Notes: generated by a model from the sequence alone, not told the origin. A stretch of 64,000 nt of DNA from Sulfuriferula thiophila (GCF_003864975.1 NZ_BHGL01000046.1:186001-250000), one strand, 5' to 3'; counted from the stretch's first letter, positions 18,322 through 30,029 are shown. Program-made: numbers and translations.

Positions 18322-19086
18322 TTAAATACTGAAAACCTGTCCCTGTATCAACTGCAGAGGTACATTATCAACAGCATGTAAGTCTGATATTTCAAGCATG
18401 ATGGTGTCTTCACGCCCTGGCTTGAGATGCGTGATATAAATTGGAATAACGAGTTTGAGTTGCACAAGCTCATCAATCAAACTTTGCGGGGAAAGATGTT
18501 TGGACACCTCAGCAATGCCATGCTCGTCCTGTGGGAAAGCCGTCTCAATAATGAGTGCTTTGAGATTATCGATATGATTGATCCAATCCCACAGCGCCGG
18601 ATTGGGACCAGTGTCACCAGAAAAAACAACGCTACCATCGCCGCTATCAAGCTGATAACCAACCGCAGGGACCGTGTGATTAGCCGGTAATGCAGTAATG
18701 GCACGCTGCCCTAATTTTACTGGCTGATATACGTCTATCGCTTCATATCGCAGATACGGGCGCTCTGGCGGCACTTCACTAAAGTCCGGCCATACCCGCC
18801 AGTTAAAGATATGCTCACGCAAAATCTCCAGCACGCCATCAATTGCATAAACCGTCACCGGACGATCGCGCATTGCACCTACGGAATCCAGCAGCAATGG
18901 CAATGCCAGAATATGGTCCATGTGACTATGGGTAATAAACACATGATCAATTGCAGTGAGCTGCGCCAATGACAACTGGGTCACACCGCTACCCGCGTCA
19001 ATCAGGATATCGTCATCCACCAGTAGCGAGGTGGTATGCCGTCCCCCGCCTATGCCGCCGCTGCATCCGAGTACAGTGATCTTCAT
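18322..19086 (-). CDS. class II 3',5'-cyclic-nucleotide phosphodiesterase (metallo-beta-lactamase fold)
   Basis: The 254-residue protein has the MBL-fold metal ligands HSHMDH (His53, His55, Asp57, His58), an N-terminal MKITVLGCSGGIGGG and later FSGDTGPNP and ITHLKPGRE motifs. The family is the cAMP phosphodiesterase class II group; RNase Z-like enzymes are the main alternative. The start overlaps the stop of the CHASE2 cyclase gene by 4 nt (ATGA), strong contextual support for degrading the nucleotide made by that cyclase. Substrate specificity is inferred. Confidence 0.85.
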   Translation of the reverse strand: MKITVLGCSGGIGGGRHTTSLLVDDDILIDAGSGVTQLSLAQLTAIDHVFITHSHMDHILALPLLLDSVGAMRDRPVTVYAIDGVLEILREHIFNWRVWPDFSEVPPERPYLRYEAIDVYQPVKLGQRAITALPANHTVPAVGYQLDSGDGSVVFSGDTGPNPALWDWINHIDNLKALIIETAFPQDEHGIAEVSKHLSPQSLIDELVQLKLVIPIYITHLKPGREDTIMLEISDLHAVDNVPLQLIQGQVFSI

Positions 19087-21296
19087 TTGCTTTCAAATAC
19101 CCATACGCCATCCCAATGCGCAGCCGGTGGATGCTGGCGCAGATAGTCAATACGTTCCAAATAGATTTGATAGAGTAGTGTCGATGCTGACAATGATTGT
19201 GCCTGTTCTATCAGCACATGCAATTTGGCTTCCGCCATATCCCATGCCTGGGCACGATAATCGACCAGCACCGCCGAAAAAGCATTGGCCAATGCGGCTA
19301 TTCCGGCATCCAGTTCAACACTCAGCCCCAATGGCTCGTAAATCGTCACAGGTTTAAGCTTGCCTTTTACCCTGACCAGATCCAGTTCAATAAATGCCAT
19401 TTCCGGTAATGCTGCACGGGTACCCTCACCCACTACCATAGGCACGGCATATTGTTTGGTAATGCCTTCCAGCCGCGAAGCCAGATTCACTGCATCACCC
19501 ATTACCGTATAAGCCATTCGGAATTTCGAGCCCATATTGCCGACACTCACCCGGCCGGTATTTACGCCAACGCCGATATGCAATTGCGGCCAGCCCCGAG
19601 CGGCGAAGCTGACGTTCAGCTCGGTCAGCGCTGCCTGCATCGCCATACCCGCCTGTACTGCATCGCGCGCATGCTGCGGATTATCCAGCGGCGCACCCCA
19701 GAATGCCATAACGCAGTCACCCATGTATTTGTCTATGGTGCCATGATAACCATGAATGACCGTCGTCATGCTGGTTAAGAACTCGTTGAGCAAATCTGAC
19801 AATTGCTGCGGCGTCAGACTTTCAGAAATGGTGGTGAAACTGCGCACATCCGAGAACAGAATGCTAAGCTCTTTACTCTCGGAACGCATGTTGAATCGTG
19901 ATGGATCATGGCTCATCTCATCCACCAGTTCAGGCGGCACATATTGCCCGAACAAGCCCGTAATCTGGCGCTTGGCACGGGTTTCCGCAAAAAATCCCCA
20001 CGCCATATTCAGCACCATCAATCCAATGATCAGCACAACTATCGGCGCGAAACCCAACACCCAATTATGCTGCCAAGCCCACATGTTTGCCGCAATATAG
20101 ACCGCCGTCAAGCTTAGGCTCAGTACTGCACCACGCAACGGTGTCAGTCGTGGCAGTACCCACGCCAATCCCACGCCGAGTACAATGAGCAGCACCAGTT
20201 CCAAGCCATTAGCAAAGCCCGGCTGATAACGTATATTACCATCCAGAATACCGGAGATCAGGTTGGCATGTATCTCTACGCCTGGGTAACTTTGCGCCAC
20301 CGGAGTGACGCGCAAGTCCAGTAAGCCGGGCGCGGTGGTTCCAACTAAAGCAATTGCATTTTCCAGCAAATTGGCAGGCGCTAGCCCGGCCATGACATCC
20401 GCTGCAGATAAATAGGTATATCCGGGGTAAGCCCGATATGGCACCAGTGCAGCCCCCTGTGCATCAATCGGTATCGGCATATCATCCGCAAGTAACTCAA
20501 GATGGTGGGAAGCGGTCCACGCTGGCAGATCATGCGTCTGCCGTAATCGCAACGGTGTGCTTAATGCAGCACGTAAAGTAGCCAGAGACAATGCTTCATA
20601 AGCGGCACCATGGTAATCGGCAAGCATAGGCATGCGCCGGGTCACGCCATCAAAATCAGCCGTCATATTGAAATATCCGCTAGTTGCAGCAACGTTTTGC
20701 AACATGGGGATATTTGCACCGTAACCCTGATTGCGCGTGAAATCGCGATCCAGGCCTGCCAGGCTGGCACCAGTAAATACTGGTTGTGGCAATATGCCGG
20801 ATGTTTGGGGGTAAGGGGTAAAGTAATAGCCCAATACGACAGGGCCTAAAGCCAGCGACTTTGCAAACAGCGCATCATAATCGAGCAATGGGCGCGCCAT
20901 TTCCACGGCATGCGTAAACTGTTTATCCTGTCTGAATTGTGTACTCGCCAGTTGCTCTAAAGACGTTAATCCTGAACTGCGATCCGGCTCGGCAAATACA
21001 ACGTCAAATCCCACCGCGGCAACTTGATAACGTTCAAATAGTGCTGTCGATAAACGCGCCATCTGATCCCGGCCCCATGGCCACCGGCCAACGCGTTTCA
21101 GGCTGGCTTCATCTATGTCGATAATCACCACACGCGGATCCTGCTCATGCGACATGGTAAGCAACAAACGGCTGTCGTAACTCCATGCCTCCAGCCTGTC
21201 CAGCATGTTCAGCGGTATAGCGCCTTGATTGTGTAACACCAGCAACACAGTGATCAGCAAACTTAATATCATGCGTGGCAGGTGTTTTTTATACAT
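19083..21296 (-). CDS. CHASE2 domain adenylate/guanylate cyclase
   Basis: The product is about 737 residues: an N-terminal membrane helix, a periplasmic CHASE2 sensor (RVVIIDIDEASLKRVGRWPW near its start), three transmembrane helices around residues 345-425, then a class III cyclase domain. Metal-binding Asp occurs in LFSDVRSF (about 482), with KYMGDCVMAFWGAP and VMGDAVNLASRLE also present. The Lys in that set favours ATP as substrate. The ATG at 21296 (MYKKHLPRM) is chosen; the frame extends into rfaE1 upstream. It is coupled to the phosphodiesterase gene, forming a make-and-break cAMP module. Confidence 0.9.
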   Translation of the reverse strand: MYKKHLPRMILSLLITVLLVLHNQGAIPLNMLDRLEAWSYDSRLLLTMSHEQDPRVVIIDIDEASLKRVGRWPWGRDQMARLSTALFERYQVAAVGFDVVFAEPDRSSGLTSLEQLASTQFRQDKQFTHAVEMARPLLDYDALFAKSLALGPVVLGYYFTPYPQTSGILPQPVFTGASLAGLDRDFTRNQGYGANIPMLQNVAATSGYFNMTADFDGVTRRMPMLADYHGAAYEALSLATLRAALSTPLRLRQTHDLPAWTASHHLELLADDMPIPIDAQGAALVPYRAYPGYTYLSAADVMAGLAPANLLENAIALVGTTAPGLLDLRVTPVAQSYPGVEIHANLISGILDGNIRYQPGFANGLELVLLIVLGVGLAWVLPRLTPLRGAVLSLSLTAVYIAANMWAWQHNWVLGFAPIVVLIIGLMVLNMAWGFFAETRAKRQITGLFGQYVPPELVDEMSHDPSRFNMRSESKELSILFSDVRSFTTISESLTPQQLSDLLNEFLTSMTTVIHGYHGTIDKYMGDCVMAFWGAPLDNPQHARDAVQAGMAMQAALTELNVSFAARGWPQLHIGVGVNTGRVSVGNMGSKFRMAYTVMGDAVNLASRLEGITKQYAVPMVVGEGTRAALPEMAFIELDLVRVKGKLKPVTIYEPLGLSVELDAGIAALANAFSAVLVDYRAQAWDMAEAKLHVLIEQAQSLSASTLLYQIYLERIDYLRQHPPAAHWDGVWVFESK

Positions 21297-21303
21297 GATT
21301 AAC

Positions 21304-22248
21304 CTATTCGCACCATAACTCTTCAGGCAATACCACTGCTGTGCCCAGTTTAGCCACGACAATGCCTGCAGCGCGATTCGCCAGCGCGACAGAATCATCC
21401 AGACTTTTCCCGGCCGCCAGCATGACACCTAGCGTCGCAATCACGGTATCTCCCGCACCGCTCACATCGAACACTTCGCGGGCAACAGTAGCTTGATGCA
21501 CTACGCCCTCAGCGCTAAACAATGTCATGCCCGCTTCACTGCGGGTGACCAGCAATGCGGTCAAATCGAGACTTTTCCTTAATGCTTCCGCCTTGCTGCG
21601 AAACTCCTCTTCGCTTTGCCAGCTTCCTGCAACAACACGAAACTCTGCCAGATTGGGCGTCAGCACAGTGGCATGACGATAACGAGCGTAATCATCACCT
21701 TTAGGATCAACCAGTACCGGGATATGCAATGCATTCGCTGCTGCAATCATGGATTCAATATGCGTCAGTCCGCCCTTGCCATAATCCGACAAAATCACCA
21801 GATCACAATCTGGCAACAGCGTGTGAAAACGTGCCAGTTTATCTGCCAGCACATTCTGGCTGGGCGGCGTTTCAAAATCTATACGCAGTAATTGCTGCTG
21901 CCGACCTATTACCCGTAATTTGATAATGGTGTCCAGCACTTCATCTTCATGCAAATGCGCTTGAATATTTGATTCCGCCAGCAGGCGCTGGATGCTACTG
22001 CCAGCTTCATCTGCCCCCACCACTGACAACAAAGCAGTACTCGCTCCCAAGGCTGCAGCATTGCGCGCAACGTTGGCCGCGCCGCCAAGACGCTCTTCCT
22101 GCCGATTGATTTTGACCACGGGCACGGGTGCTTCCGGAGAGATCCGCGCCACATCACCAAACCAATAGCGATCGAGCATGACATCACCCACAACCAGAAT
22201 TCTGGCCTTGGCAACAGCAGCATTATTAATGATCTGATCGTGGCTCAT
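21304..22248 (-). CDS. rfaE1: D-glycero-beta-D-manno-heptose-7-phosphate kinase
   Basis: The 314-residue PfkB-family sugar kinase has [15 protein letters not shown] near residue 55 and the catalytic GAGDTV near residue 266. It corresponds to the N-terminal kinase half of E. coli HldE; no adenylyltransferase half is attached, so a separate rfaE2 gene is expected elsewhere. It phosphorylates heptose-7-phosphate at C1 on the way to ADP-heptose for lipopolysaccharide core. The start overlaps the ugd stop by 4 nt. Confidence 0.92.
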   Translation of the reverse strand: MSHDQIINNAAVAKARILVVGDVMLDRYWFGDVARISPEAPVPVVKINRQEERLGGAANVARNAAALGASTALLSVVGADEAGSSIQRLLAESNIQAHLHEDEVLDTIIKLRVIGRQQQLLRIDFETPPSQNVLADKLARFHTLLPDCDLVILSDYGKGGLTHIESMIAAANALHIPVLVDPKGDDYARYRHATVLTPNLAEFRVVAGSWQSEEEFRSKAEALRKSLDLTALLVTRSEAGMTLFSAEGVVHQATVAREVFDVSGAGDTVIATLGVMLAAGKSLDDSVALANRAAGIVVAKLGTAVVLPEELWCE

Positions 22249-23567
22249 TTACGCCCGATAGCAAAGTACTCAAAACCCAACTCACGCATCTGAGCTGGTT
22301 CGTACAGATTGCGGCCATCGAAAATGACAGGCAGCTTCAATGCATCCTTGATCACGCCAAAATCAGGGCTACGGAATACTTTCCATTCGGTAACGATGAC
22401 CAGCACATCTGCACCCGCCAAAGCGGCTTCAGGATTATCCGCCAGCGTCAGTTGCGGATGATCGCCATAGATGCGATGGGTTTCATGCGCAGCTGCAGGG
22501 TCAAACGCTTGCACATGCGCGCCATGCGCCCACAATCCTTCCATCAGCACCCGGCTTGACGCTTCGCGCATATCGTCGGTATTGGGCTTGAATGCCAAGC
22601 CCCACAATGCGAAACGCATGCCTTTCAGATCGCTACCGAAACGGGCAATGATCTTGGACAGCAACAAATGCTTTTGCGCTTCATTGGCCGTTTCTACCGC
22701 ATCAATCACGCGCATAGGCACGCCGTTTTCTGCTGCGGTACGGCGCAACGCCTGAACATCTTTAGGGAAACAGGAGCCACCGTAACCGCAACCTGGATAC
22801 AGAAAGTGATAACCAATGCGCTCATCCGAGCCTATGCCCTGACGCACATGCTCAATATCCGCACCCAGCTTTTCCGCCAAAATAGCCAATTCGTTCATAA
22901 ACGAGATGCGCGTAGCCAGCATGGCATTCGCTGCATATTTGGTCAATTCCGCAGAGCGCACATCCATGCTGATCAGACGCTCATGGTTACGCTGGAACGG
23001 TGCATACAATTTGCGCATCAAATTGGTCGCGCGATCATCATCCGTACCGACGATAATCCGGTCAGGCCGCATGAAATCATCAACTGCGGCACCTTCTTTC
23101 AAAAATTCCGGATTGGAAGCCACGCTGAACTCCAGCCCCACATCCCGTTTATCCAACTCTTCCTGCAACGCGGCACGCACTTTGTCCGCAGTGCCCACGG
23201 GTACAGTGGACTTGTCTACCACTAGCTTGTACTCGGTCATGTATTTACCGATATTGCGTGCAGCAGCTACCACGTATTGCAAATCAGCCGAACCATCCTC
23301 GTCCGGTGGCGTACCCACGGCAATAAACTGGATCAGACCATGCTGAGCCGCGAGTTCGACATCCGTCGTAAAGTGCAAGCGGCCTTCAGCGACGTTGCGC
23401 TTGACCATGTCTTCCAGACCTGGCTCATAGATAGGTATACCACCTTGGTTCAATATCGCTATCTTTTTGGCATCCACGTCCAGACACAATACGTTGTTAC
23501 CCACCTCTGCCAGACAAGCGCCACTGACCAAGCCTACATAACCTGTACCAATCACGGTAATTTTCAT
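22245..23567 (-). CDS. ugd: UDP-glucose 6-dehydrogenase
   Basis: The 440-residue enzyme oxidises UDP-glucose to UDP-glucuronate with NAD. The N-terminal Rossmann motif GTGYVGL is at 7-13, and the catalytic Cys lies in [10 protein letters not shown] at about 265. Its length is normal for the family. It is followed by rfaE1 with a 4 nt overlap and preceded closely by pyrF, a common betaproteobacterial order. The product feeds surface polysaccharide or modified lipid A synthesis. Confidence 0.95.
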   Translation of the reverse strand: MKITVIGTGYVGLVSGACLAEVGNNVLCLDVDAKKIAILNQGGIPIYEPGLEDMVKRNVAEGRLHFTTDVELAAQHGLIQFIAVGTPPDEDGSADLQYVVAAARNIGKYMTEYKLVVDKSTVPVGTADKVRAALQEELDKRDVGLEFSVASNPEFLKEGAAVDDFMRPDRIIVGTDDDRATNLMRKLYAPFQRNHERLISMDVRSAELTKYAANAMLATRISFMNELAILAEKLGADIEHVRQGIGSDERIGYHFLYPGCGYGGSCFPKDVQALRRTAAENGVPMRVIDAVETANEAQKHLLLSKIIARFGSDLKGMRFALWGLAFKPNTDDMREASSRVLMEGLWAHGAHVQAFDPAAAHETHRIYGDHPQLTLADNPEAALAGADVLVIVTEWKVFRSPDFGVIKDALKLPVIFDGRNLYEPAQMRELGFEYFAIGRK

Positions 23568-23572
23568 ACTCT

Positions 23573-24274
23573 TTATCCTTGTGAAATTTCTTGATGAATC
23601 GCTAACAAAGCTTGCAATGGATCTGCTGCATGCGTAATCGGCCGGCCTATGACCAGATAATCCGACCCTGCGGCCAAAGCCGCTGCGGGGGTCATTACCC
23701 GTCGCTGATCACCTAACGCCGCACTGGCCGGGCGTATCCCAGGAGTAATCAAATTAAAATCCGCACCCAATTCGCGCTTAAGCAGGTTTGCTTCCTGTGC
23801 CGAGCACACCACACCATCCAGGCCATTAGCGTGAGTCAATCGTGCTAAACGCAACACGGCGTCTTGCGGCGTGCCATTCAAACCGATCTCCTGCATCTCT
23901 ACTTCGCCCATGCTGGTCAGCAACGTAACCGCTATTAATAGTGGACGATCAGATGCGTCACCCAAACCAGCACGCGCTGCGCGCAGCATGGCACCACCGC
24001 CCAAGGCATGAACATTCATCATCCACACACCTAAATTAGTTGCGGCTTTGCAAGCCAGCTCAACAGTCGTGGGGATGTCATGAAACTTTAAATCCAGAAA
24101 AACCGGGAAACCGCGTTTCACCAGCTGCTCCACCCAATGTGGACCCGCTGCTGTAAACAGTTGCTTCCCCACTTTAAGTCGACACAATGCCGGATCAAGC
24201 TGATTAACCAGCGCCATGGCACTGTGCTCATCTGGATAATCCAATGCCACGATAATTGGAGTTGTGTTATTCAT
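23573..24274 (-). CDS. pyrF: orotidine 5'-phosphate decarboxylase
   Basis: The 233-residue TIM-barrel enzyme makes UMP from OMP in pyrimidine synthesis. The catalytic motif DLKFHDIP is at 61-68, with Lys63 as the key residue, and the phosphate loop is TPGIRPA. It starts 4 nt after lapB and ends 5 nt before ugd, so it sits in the lapA-lapB-pyrF-ugd-rfaE1 transcription unit. Confidence 0.96.
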   Translation of the reverse strand: MNNTTPIIVALDYPDEHSAMALVNQLDPALCRLKVGKQLFTAAGPHWVEQLVKRGFPVFLDLKFHDIPTTVELACKAATNLGVWMMNVHALGGGAMLRAARAGLGDASDRPLLIAVTLLTSMGEVEMQEIGLNGTPQDAVLRLARLTHANGLDGVVCSAQEANLLKRELGADFNLITPGIRPASAALGDQRRVMTPAAALAAGSDYLVIGRPITHAADPLQALLAIHQEISQG

Positions 24275-24278
24275 TGCA

Positions 24279-25439
24279 CTATTCTTCTTTTTGCTGAGGA
24301 GGGAAACTATCCCAGTGGCTACACGCCGGACAATGCCAGAAAAAACTGCGCGCTTTAAATCCGCAATGATCGCACTGATACATCGATTGGCGCTGACTAT
24401 AGCGCTGCACGATACCTTTCTTTAACTGCAAATCCGACTGACGCTCAACTGGCGCGGTTAACAATTCGGCTTCCAGCAATCGGTCCAAACCACGCAAACT
24501 TGGTTGGGACTGTAAGGTTTCACGCGCCAACTGGTATGCGGCGGCAGCTCCAGACAATTTAAGTGTGCCAGTAAATACCGTACTGAATAACTCATATGAA
24601 GGCTGTCGCGCCAAAGCACCGCGCAAATAGCTAACTCCCTCAGCTTCGCGCCCAAGTTCACGGTAAGCCGACATAATGCGCTCTGTCACCAGAGCGAGGT
24701 GGGCAATGCTCTGCGTTTCAATACGACGCCAAGCTGCAATCGCGGCTTCATGATTACCCTGGGATGCTTCGATGTCGCCCAATAACACATTCGCGCGAAC
24801 GCAATCGCGATTAGCCTGCAATGCTTCACTCAAATGCCCGCGAGCCGCATCTATCTGCCCATGCACGTAAGCATAATTAGCCAGCTCACATAGATAATGC
24901 GCAATTTCAGTATGATACGGCTGGTTACAGATTTGCGACAATTCACGCGCAGCGACCACTGCCTTTTGCCAATCTTTTTCCTGCACATAAATTTCCAGCA
25001 GAAATTGCCGTGCTTTACCTGCTGCATCACTCGTCTGCAGACGATTAAATATCTCCTCAGCCCTATCCAGCAAACCGGCTTTCAGATAATCCTGCCCTAA
25101 TTCTGATAATGCTTTCAGCTGACGCTCTGCAGACAAATCCTCGCGCGCAACGAGATTTTGATGCATACGAATTGCACGCTCGACTTCGCCACGTTTACGG
25201 AACAAACCACCTAAAGCAAAGTGCAAATCAACGGTATCGCTATCCACCTTGACCACTTCAATAAATGCCTCTATGGCCTTATCCGGCTGCTCATTCAATA
25301 AGAAATTCAGCCCTTTGAAATAGGAGGCCGGCACACTGCGTGACTCGGTCATAACATGGCGTATATCAACGCGTGCGGCCATCCAACCTAAGCCAAAAAA
25401 CAAAGGCAAAGCCAATAGCCACCATAATTCAAATTCCAT
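24279..25439 (-). CDS. lapB: lipopolysaccharide assembly protein B
   Basis: The 386-residue protein has one N-terminal membrane helix ([18 protein letters not shown]), a long TPR array (about 40-340) and a C-terminal rubredoxin-like zinc knuckle with two CxxC pairs at about 357-376. This is the full layout of LapB/YciM. In E. coli LapB controls LpxC turnover through FtsH and so balances lipopolysaccharide synthesis. It is next to lapA, as in most Proteobacteria. Confidence 0.95.
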   Translation of the reverse strand: MEFELWWLLALPLFFGLGWMAARVDIRHVMTESRSVPASYFKGLNFLLNEQPDKAIEAFIEVVKVDSDTVDLHFALGGLFRKRGEVERAIRMHQNLVAREDLSAERQLKALSELGQDYLKAGLLDRAEEIFNRLQTSDAAGKARQFLLEIYVQEKDWQKAVVAARELSQICNQPYHTEIAHYLCELANYAYVHGQIDAARGHLSEALQANRDCVRANVLLGDIEASQGNHEAAIAAWRRIETQSIAHLALVTERIMSAYRELGREAEGVSYLRGALARQPSYELFSTVFTGTLKLSGAAAAYQLARETLQSQPSLRGLDRLLEAELLTAPVERQSDLQLKKGIVQRYSQRQSMYQCDHCGFKARSFFWHCPACSHWDSFPPQQKEE

Positions 25440-25471
25440 CTTATGTTATGCGTAACATATTACGCACCCTC

Positions 25472-25735
25472 TCATTCGCCTAACGTAGTTTTGGTAGTAG
25501 ATAGTGACTGACGCATTTTTTGTAATTCACGGCGTTGACGGAACAAATAACCGAGACATGCAGCGACACCTAATGCGGCACCAACAGCCAAAAAAATTAG
25601 AATTATCAGGACCAATGGCATTTGCCACTGATAGCCAAAATAATAGCGCAAAGTTACTAGTTCACTGTTTTTAACAGCAAATCCGAGTAAAAAAACGAAT
25701 AATGCGATTTTTAACAAGCCTATTAAATAACGCAT
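25472..25735 (-). CDS. lapA: lipopolysaccharide assembly protein A (DUF1049)
   Basis: The 87-residue protein has two transmembrane helices (IGLLKIALFVFLLGFAV; MPLVLIILIFLAVGAALGVA) and a basic coiled C-terminus, the LapA/YciS layout. The ATG at 25735 (MRYLIGLL) is chosen over a TTG three codons upstream. It lies 32 nt before lapB and after the ihfB terminator, so its promoter should lie between 25736 and about 25893. Confidence 0.92.
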   Translation of the reverse strand: MRYLIGLLKIALFVFLLGFAVKNSELVTLRYYFGYQWQMPLVLIILIFLAVGAALGVAACLGYLFRQRRELQKMRQSLSTTKTTLGE

Positions 25736-25893
25736 ACTGACCAAATATTATAATAATTACTGGATTTTACCCTAAAAGCACGGATACCGTCGCCAACACC
25801 GCACTTAGCTTAATTTATTTAATGACATCAAACTACCTATAGCCAGCCATTTAATTACAAGACGGTTTCAATATCAATTGAACCAATTAACGC

Positions 25894-25927
25894 AAAAAAA
25901 ACGGCATATCAATTAGATATGCCGTTT
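25894..25927 (-). terminator. rho-independent terminator after ihfB
   Basis: On the minus strand, AACGGCATATC and GATATGCCGTT pair around a five-base loop and are followed by eight T. It lies 24 nt past the ihfB stop and separates rpsA-ihfB from lapA-lapB. Confidence 0.9.
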
Positions 25928-25950
25928 CCTAAATACACCAGTAACGAGTA

Positions 25951-26238
25951 TCAGCTCACTGGGTAATCCACACGCTCACGTAATTCCTTACCCGCTTTAA
26001 AATGTGGGACGTATTTTTCAGGCACTTCCACTTTTTCACCGGTTTTCGGATTACGCCCTAAACGTGGTGGACGATAGTTCAAACTAAAACTGCCAAAGCC
26101 ACGAATTTCCACCCGTTCACCAGCAGCCAGACTTTTGGAAACAGCATCTAAAATGGTTTTAACTGCCATTTCCGCGTCCGTCGCGACCAACTGGTGATGG
26201 CGTGCAGCCAACTGCGCAATCAACTCCGATTTGGTCAT
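25951..26238 (-). CDS. ihfB: integration host factor subunit beta
   Basis: The 95-residue HU/IHF-family DNA-bending protein starts [14 protein letters not shown] and has the beta-arm motif [18 protein letters not shown]. The arm and its position directly after rpsA identify the beta subunit. It pairs with IhfA to bend DNA at promoters and recombination sites, and it would be expected to help sigma-54 promoters such as the one upstream of the guanidine operon. It starts 12 nt after the rpsA stop. Confidence 0.95.
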   Translation of the reverse strand: MTKSELIAQLAARHHQLVATDAEMAVKTILDAVSKSLAAGERVEIRGFGSFSLNYRPPRLGRNPKTGEKVEVPEKYVPHFKAGKELRERVDYPVS

Positions 26239-26249
26239 ACTACTACCTT

Positions 26250-27968
26250 TCAGGATTCAGCGTTTTTGTTGTCAAGTTTAGCCTTGAGCAACGCGCCAAG
26301 ATTAGTAGTACCAGTGCTTGCTACCTGATCGCCAGCCAATTTTTGCATCGCTTCGGTTTGTTCTGCAGCATCCTTTGCCTTAATCGACAAGTTGATACTA
26401 CGGCTCTTACGATCAACGTTAATGATCATTGCTTCAACTTCGTCACCTTCTTTAAGGTGGTTACGAATATCTTCAACGCGATCGCGTGAGAATTCAGAAG
26501 CACGCAAGTAACCTTCAACATCGTCACCTAATTGAATCACAGCACCTTTAGCATCCAGTGATTTAACAGTACCTTTTACGATGCTGCCTTTATCAAAGCT
26601 GGAAACAAAACTGTTAACTGGATCGCCTTCAATCTGCTTGATACCCAGAGAGATACGCTCACGTTCAACATCAATTGCCAATACCACAGCTTGAACTTCA
26701 TCACCCTTCTTGAAGTTGCGAACAGCTTCTTCACCAGGCTGGCTCCATGACAAATCAGACAGATGGACCAAACCGTCGATACCACCAGGCAAGCCAATGA
26801 ACACACCAAAGTCAGTGATAGACTTGATTTGACCACTAACTTTGTCGCCCTTCTTGTGGCCTTGTTCGAAATCATCCCAAGGATTGGACTTGCACTGCTT
26901 CATGCCCAAGGAGATGCGACGACGCTCTTCATCGATTTCCAATACCATGACTTCAACTTCATCGCCAAGCTGAACAACTTTGGATGGATGAACGTTCTTG
27001 TTAGTCCAGTCCATTTCGGAAACGTGAACCAAACCTTCGATACCTGGCTCGATTTCAACGAATGCACCGTAGTCGGTAAGATTAGCCACTTTACCAAACA
27101 TGCGTGTGCCTGCTGGATAACGACGTGCCAAACCACTCCAAGGATCATCACCCAATTGCTTGATACCCAGAGAAACACGGTTCTTGTCTTGATCAAACTT
27201 AAGGATTTTTGCTTCGACTTCATCACCAACTTGCACCACTTCAGAAGGATGCTTGACACGACGCCATGCCATATCGGTAATGTGCAACAAACCATCAATG
27301 CCGCCCAAATCAACGAAGGCGCCATAATCAGTAATATTCTTAACCACGCCTTTAACAACAGCACCTTCTTTCAGGTTAGCCATCAGCGCGTCACGGTCAG
27401 CACCCATGGTTGCTTCAAGCACTGCACGACGTGATACCACAACGTTATTACGCTTGCGATCAAGCTTAATAACTTTGAATTCCATTTCTTTATTTTCGTA
27501 CGGGGTGGTGTCTTTAACTGGACGTGTATCCACCAGTGAACCTGGCAAGAATGCACGAATACCATTTACCATGACCGTCAAACCGCCCTTAACCTTACCG
27601 TTAACCATACCGGTAATGATTTCGCCTTCTTCCATGGATTTTTCCAAGCTTATCCATGCAGCCAAACGCTTGGCTTTATCACGTGACAGCTTGGTTGCAC
27701 CATAGCCATCTTCCAGCATTTCGATTGCTACGCTAACAAAATCGCCAATTGCTACTTCGAGCTCACCGCGATCAGTGCGGAATTCTTCGATGGCAATCAG
27801 ACTTTCGGATTTCAGACCAGCATTAACGGTAACGAAGTTATCGTCGATCCCAACAACTTCGGCGGTAATAACTTCACCAGCGCGTAGTTCTTGACGAAGC
27901 AAGCTCTCTTCAAACAGAGCGGCGAAACTTTCCATACTGGATTCGGTGGAGGTGGCAACAGTAGACAT
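26250..27968 (-). CDS. rpsA: 30S ribosomal protein S1
   Basis: The 572-residue protein has six S1 RNA-binding repeats, recognisable by recurring [16 protein letters not shown]-type segments. It brings mRNA to the 30S subunit. The start ATG is preceded by a run of T (A on the plus strand, 27971-27978) and no strong Shine-Dalgarno sequence, as is typical of rpsA, which is often autoregulated. It lies between cmk and ihfB in the standard proteobacterial order. Confidence 0.97.
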   Translation of the reverse strand: MSTVATSTESSMESFAALFEESLLRQELRAGEVITAEVVGIDDNFVTVNAGLKSESLIAIEEFRTDRGELEVAIGDFVSVAIEMLEDGYGATKLSRDKAKRLAAWISLEKSMEEGEIITGMVNGKVKGGLTVMVNGIRAFLPGSLVDTRPVKDTTPYENKEMEFKVIKLDRKRNNVVVSRRAVLEATMGADRDALMANLKEGAVVKGVVKNITDYGAFVDLGGIDGLLHITDMAWRRVKHPSEVVQVGDEVEAKILKFDQDKNRVSLGIKQLGDDPWSGLARRYPAGTRMFGKVANLTDYGAFVEIEPGIEGLVHVSEMDWTNKNVHPSKVVQLGDEVEVMVLEIDEERRRISLGMKQCKSNPWDDFEQGHKKGDKVSGQIKSITDFGVFIGLPGGIDGLVHLSDLSWSQPGEEAVRNFKKGDEVQAVVLAIDVERERISLGIKQIEGDPVNSFVSSFDKGSIVKGTVKSLDAKGAVIQLGDDVEGYLRASEFSRDRVEDIRNHLKEGDEVEAMIINVDRKSRSINLSIKAKDAAEQTEAMQKLAGDQVASTGTTNLGALLKAKLDNKNAES

Positions 27969-28021
27969 GTAAAAAAAAGACCCAAAATATCCGCAAAAGC
28001 GCGGAGTTAATTAAAAAAAGC

Positions 28022-28708
28022 TCAGTTAGGATTAACTTGAGCACCAGCCACTAAGTTAAAGTTTTTTAACACAAAATCAACTGCAGCATTAACGTTGATG
28101 TGTGTCGTATCCAATAAAATAGCATCCTTTTCTTGCCGTAATGGCGCAACCGAACGCGCACTATCTCGCGCATCCCGCTCACGCAAATCTTCCAGCAAGT
28201 TTGTAAGATTAGCACTAATTCCTTTTTCCATCAACTGCTTATAACGTCTTTGCGCACGTTCTTCGGCAGTCGCCGTTAAAAATATTTTCAGCGCCGCATC
28301 GGGGAACACGACTGAACCCATATCACGCCCATCTGCAACCAGTCCAGGTAACTGGCGAAACGCATGTTGCCGTGCCAGCAATGCTGTACGTACTGCAGGT
28401 AATACAGCGACTTTAGATGCGCCTGTGCCACAAGCCTCACTGCGCACATCATCCGTAACACGCTCGTTCTGCAAATAAACTTCACCATCCTCAAAACGCA
28501 CATCCAGATGCAAAGCCAGTTCAGCCAATGCTGCTTCATCGTCCAGAGCCACACATTGACGCTGCGCCGCTAACGCGGTGAGTCGATACAGCGCACCACT
28601 GTCCAGATAATGAAAGCCCAGTGCTTTTGCCACCAACGCCGCAACCGTTCCCTTGCCTGACGCCGACGGCCCATCTATCGCGATGACAGGAATATCCGGA
28701 TGCATCAT
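28022..28708 (-). CDS. cmk: cytidylate kinase
   Basis: The 228-residue enzyme phosphorylates CMP and dCMP. The P-loop GPSASGKGT is at 13-21, and [13 protein letters not shown] is the family motif. The ATG at 28708 overlaps the aroA stop as ATGA, so the two are coupled. The order aroA-cmk-rpsA matches many Beta- and Gammaproteobacteria. Confidence 0.96.
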   Translation of the reverse strand: MMHPDIPVIAIDGPSASGKGTVAALVAKALGFHYLDSGALYRLTALAAQRQCVALDDEAALAELALHLDVRFEDGEVYLQNERVTDDVRSEACGTGASKVAVLPAVRTALLARQHAFRQLPGLVADGRDMGSVVFPDAALKIFLTATAEERAQRRYKQLMEKGISANLTNLLEDLRERDARDSARSVAPLRQEKDAILLDTTHINVNAAVDFVLKNFNLVAGAQVNPN

Positions 28709-30003
28709 AGCGCTCGCGCCGATTGCGTAATTGATGCAAATTCTGAAAAATAATCAGGGAATGTTTTATTCACGCATTGTGGATCATTGATACGAACTGG
28801 CACCCCACCTAGCGCCACCAGTGAAAAGCACATCGCCATGCGATGGTCGTCATACGTATCTATGGTTGCAGCCTGCAAATTTAACGGCGGGGTAATGCGC
28901 AAATAATCCGCCCCTTCCTCAACGACGGCGCCAACTTTGCGCAGCTCAGTCGCCATGGCGTGAATCCGGTCTGTCTCTTTGACCCGCCAACTAGCAATAT
29001 TGCGCAAGGTGGTGGGACCTTCAGCAAAGAGCGCCACAATGGCAATCGTCATTGCCGCATCGGGAATATGATTAAAGTCGGCATCAATACCACGCAAACC
29101 CTGACTGGCCGAAGCGGTAATGGCATTATCTTCATAAACAATATCAGCGCCCATTTGCTGTAACGCTTCAGCAAAACGCACATCACCCTGAATACTCAGC
29201 CGCCCCACCCCCTCAACACGCACCGGACCACCACCTATCGCACCCGCGGCGAGAAAATACGATGCTGACGAAGCATCTCCTTCGACATCAATACTGCCCG
29301 GGCTTTGGTAGACCTGACCCGCAGCAATCTCAAATCGCTGCCAGCCAACGCGGACCACATCAACACCGAATCGACGCATCAGATTCAAGGTTATTTCCAC
29401 ATAGGGCTTGGAAATCAATTCGCCTTCAACACCTATGGTAACCGCACGCCCGGTTAATGGCGCAGCTAGCAGCAAGCCGGTCAGAAACTGACTGGACACA
29501 TTGCCGCGCACACTGACTTCGGCATGATCGTTAGCAATTAACGGCGCAATTTTCAGCGGCGGGAAACCATCCTGCCCGAGATAGCTGACCTGCGCACCCA
29601 GTTGACGCAAAGCATCCACCAGATCACCAATTGGTCGTTCATGCATGCGCGCCACACCGGACAATTGATAATCGCCATGCGATAACGCCAGCGCTGCGGT
29701 CAATGATCGAAACGCAGTGCCTGCATTACCCAGAAACAAATCAGCCTTGCTTTGAGTAAAACAACCTGCCACACCGGTAATTTGATAATCGCGACTGCCA
29801 TCTAATTGTGTAACAGTGACGCCAAGCTCGGTTAACGCGGCTAACATGACCCGCGTGTCATCCGAATCCAGCAAATGATTCACACGCGTCGTGCCTGCAG
29901 CCAGTGCTGATAACAATAAAATACGATTAGAGATGCTCTTCGAGCCCGGCAATTGCACCGCACCACGAGCCTGCGTTAACGGAGGCAGATCAAGATATTC
30001 CAT
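28705..30003 (-). CDS. aroA: 3-phosphoshikimate 1-carboxyvinyltransferase (EPSP synthase)
   Basis: The 432-residue enzyme joins shikimate-3-phosphate and phosphoenolpyruvate in aromatic amino acid synthesis. Recognisable motifs are [10 protein letters not shown] near residue 18, [11 protein letters not shown] near 90 and the C-terminal DDHRMAM. The NAGTA loop corresponds to the usual glyphosate-sensitive class. It starts 27 nt after the guaA stop region on the same strand. Confidence 0.96.
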   Translation of the reverse strand: MEYLDLPPLTQARGAVQLPGSKSISNRILLLSALAAGTTRVNHLLDSDDTRVMLAALTELGVTVTQLDGSRDYQITGVAGCFTQSKADLFLGNAGTAFRSLTAALALSHGDYQLSGVARMHERPIGDLVDALRQLGAQVSYLGQDGFPPLKIAPLIANDHAEVSVRGNVSSQFLTGLLLAAPLTGRAVTIGVEGELISKPYVEITLNLMRRFGVDVVRVGWQRFEIAAGQVYQSPGSIDVEGDASSASYFLAAGAIGGGPVRVEGVGRLSIQGDVRFAEALQQMGADIVYEDNAITASASQGLRGIDADFNHIPDAAMTIAIVALFAEGPTTLRNIASWRVKETDRIHAMATELRKVGAVVEEGADYLRITPPLNLQAATIDTYDDHRMAMCFSLVALGGVPVRINDPQCVNKTFPDYFSEFASITQSARAL

Positions 30004-30029
30004 GTACTATCCACTAAAAAACTAAAATT

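Noticed and set aside
26763-27434. 223-codon open frame opposite rpsA
   Set aside because: It is the antisense of S1 repeats; the rpsA reading is certain and the composition of this frame is not protein-like.
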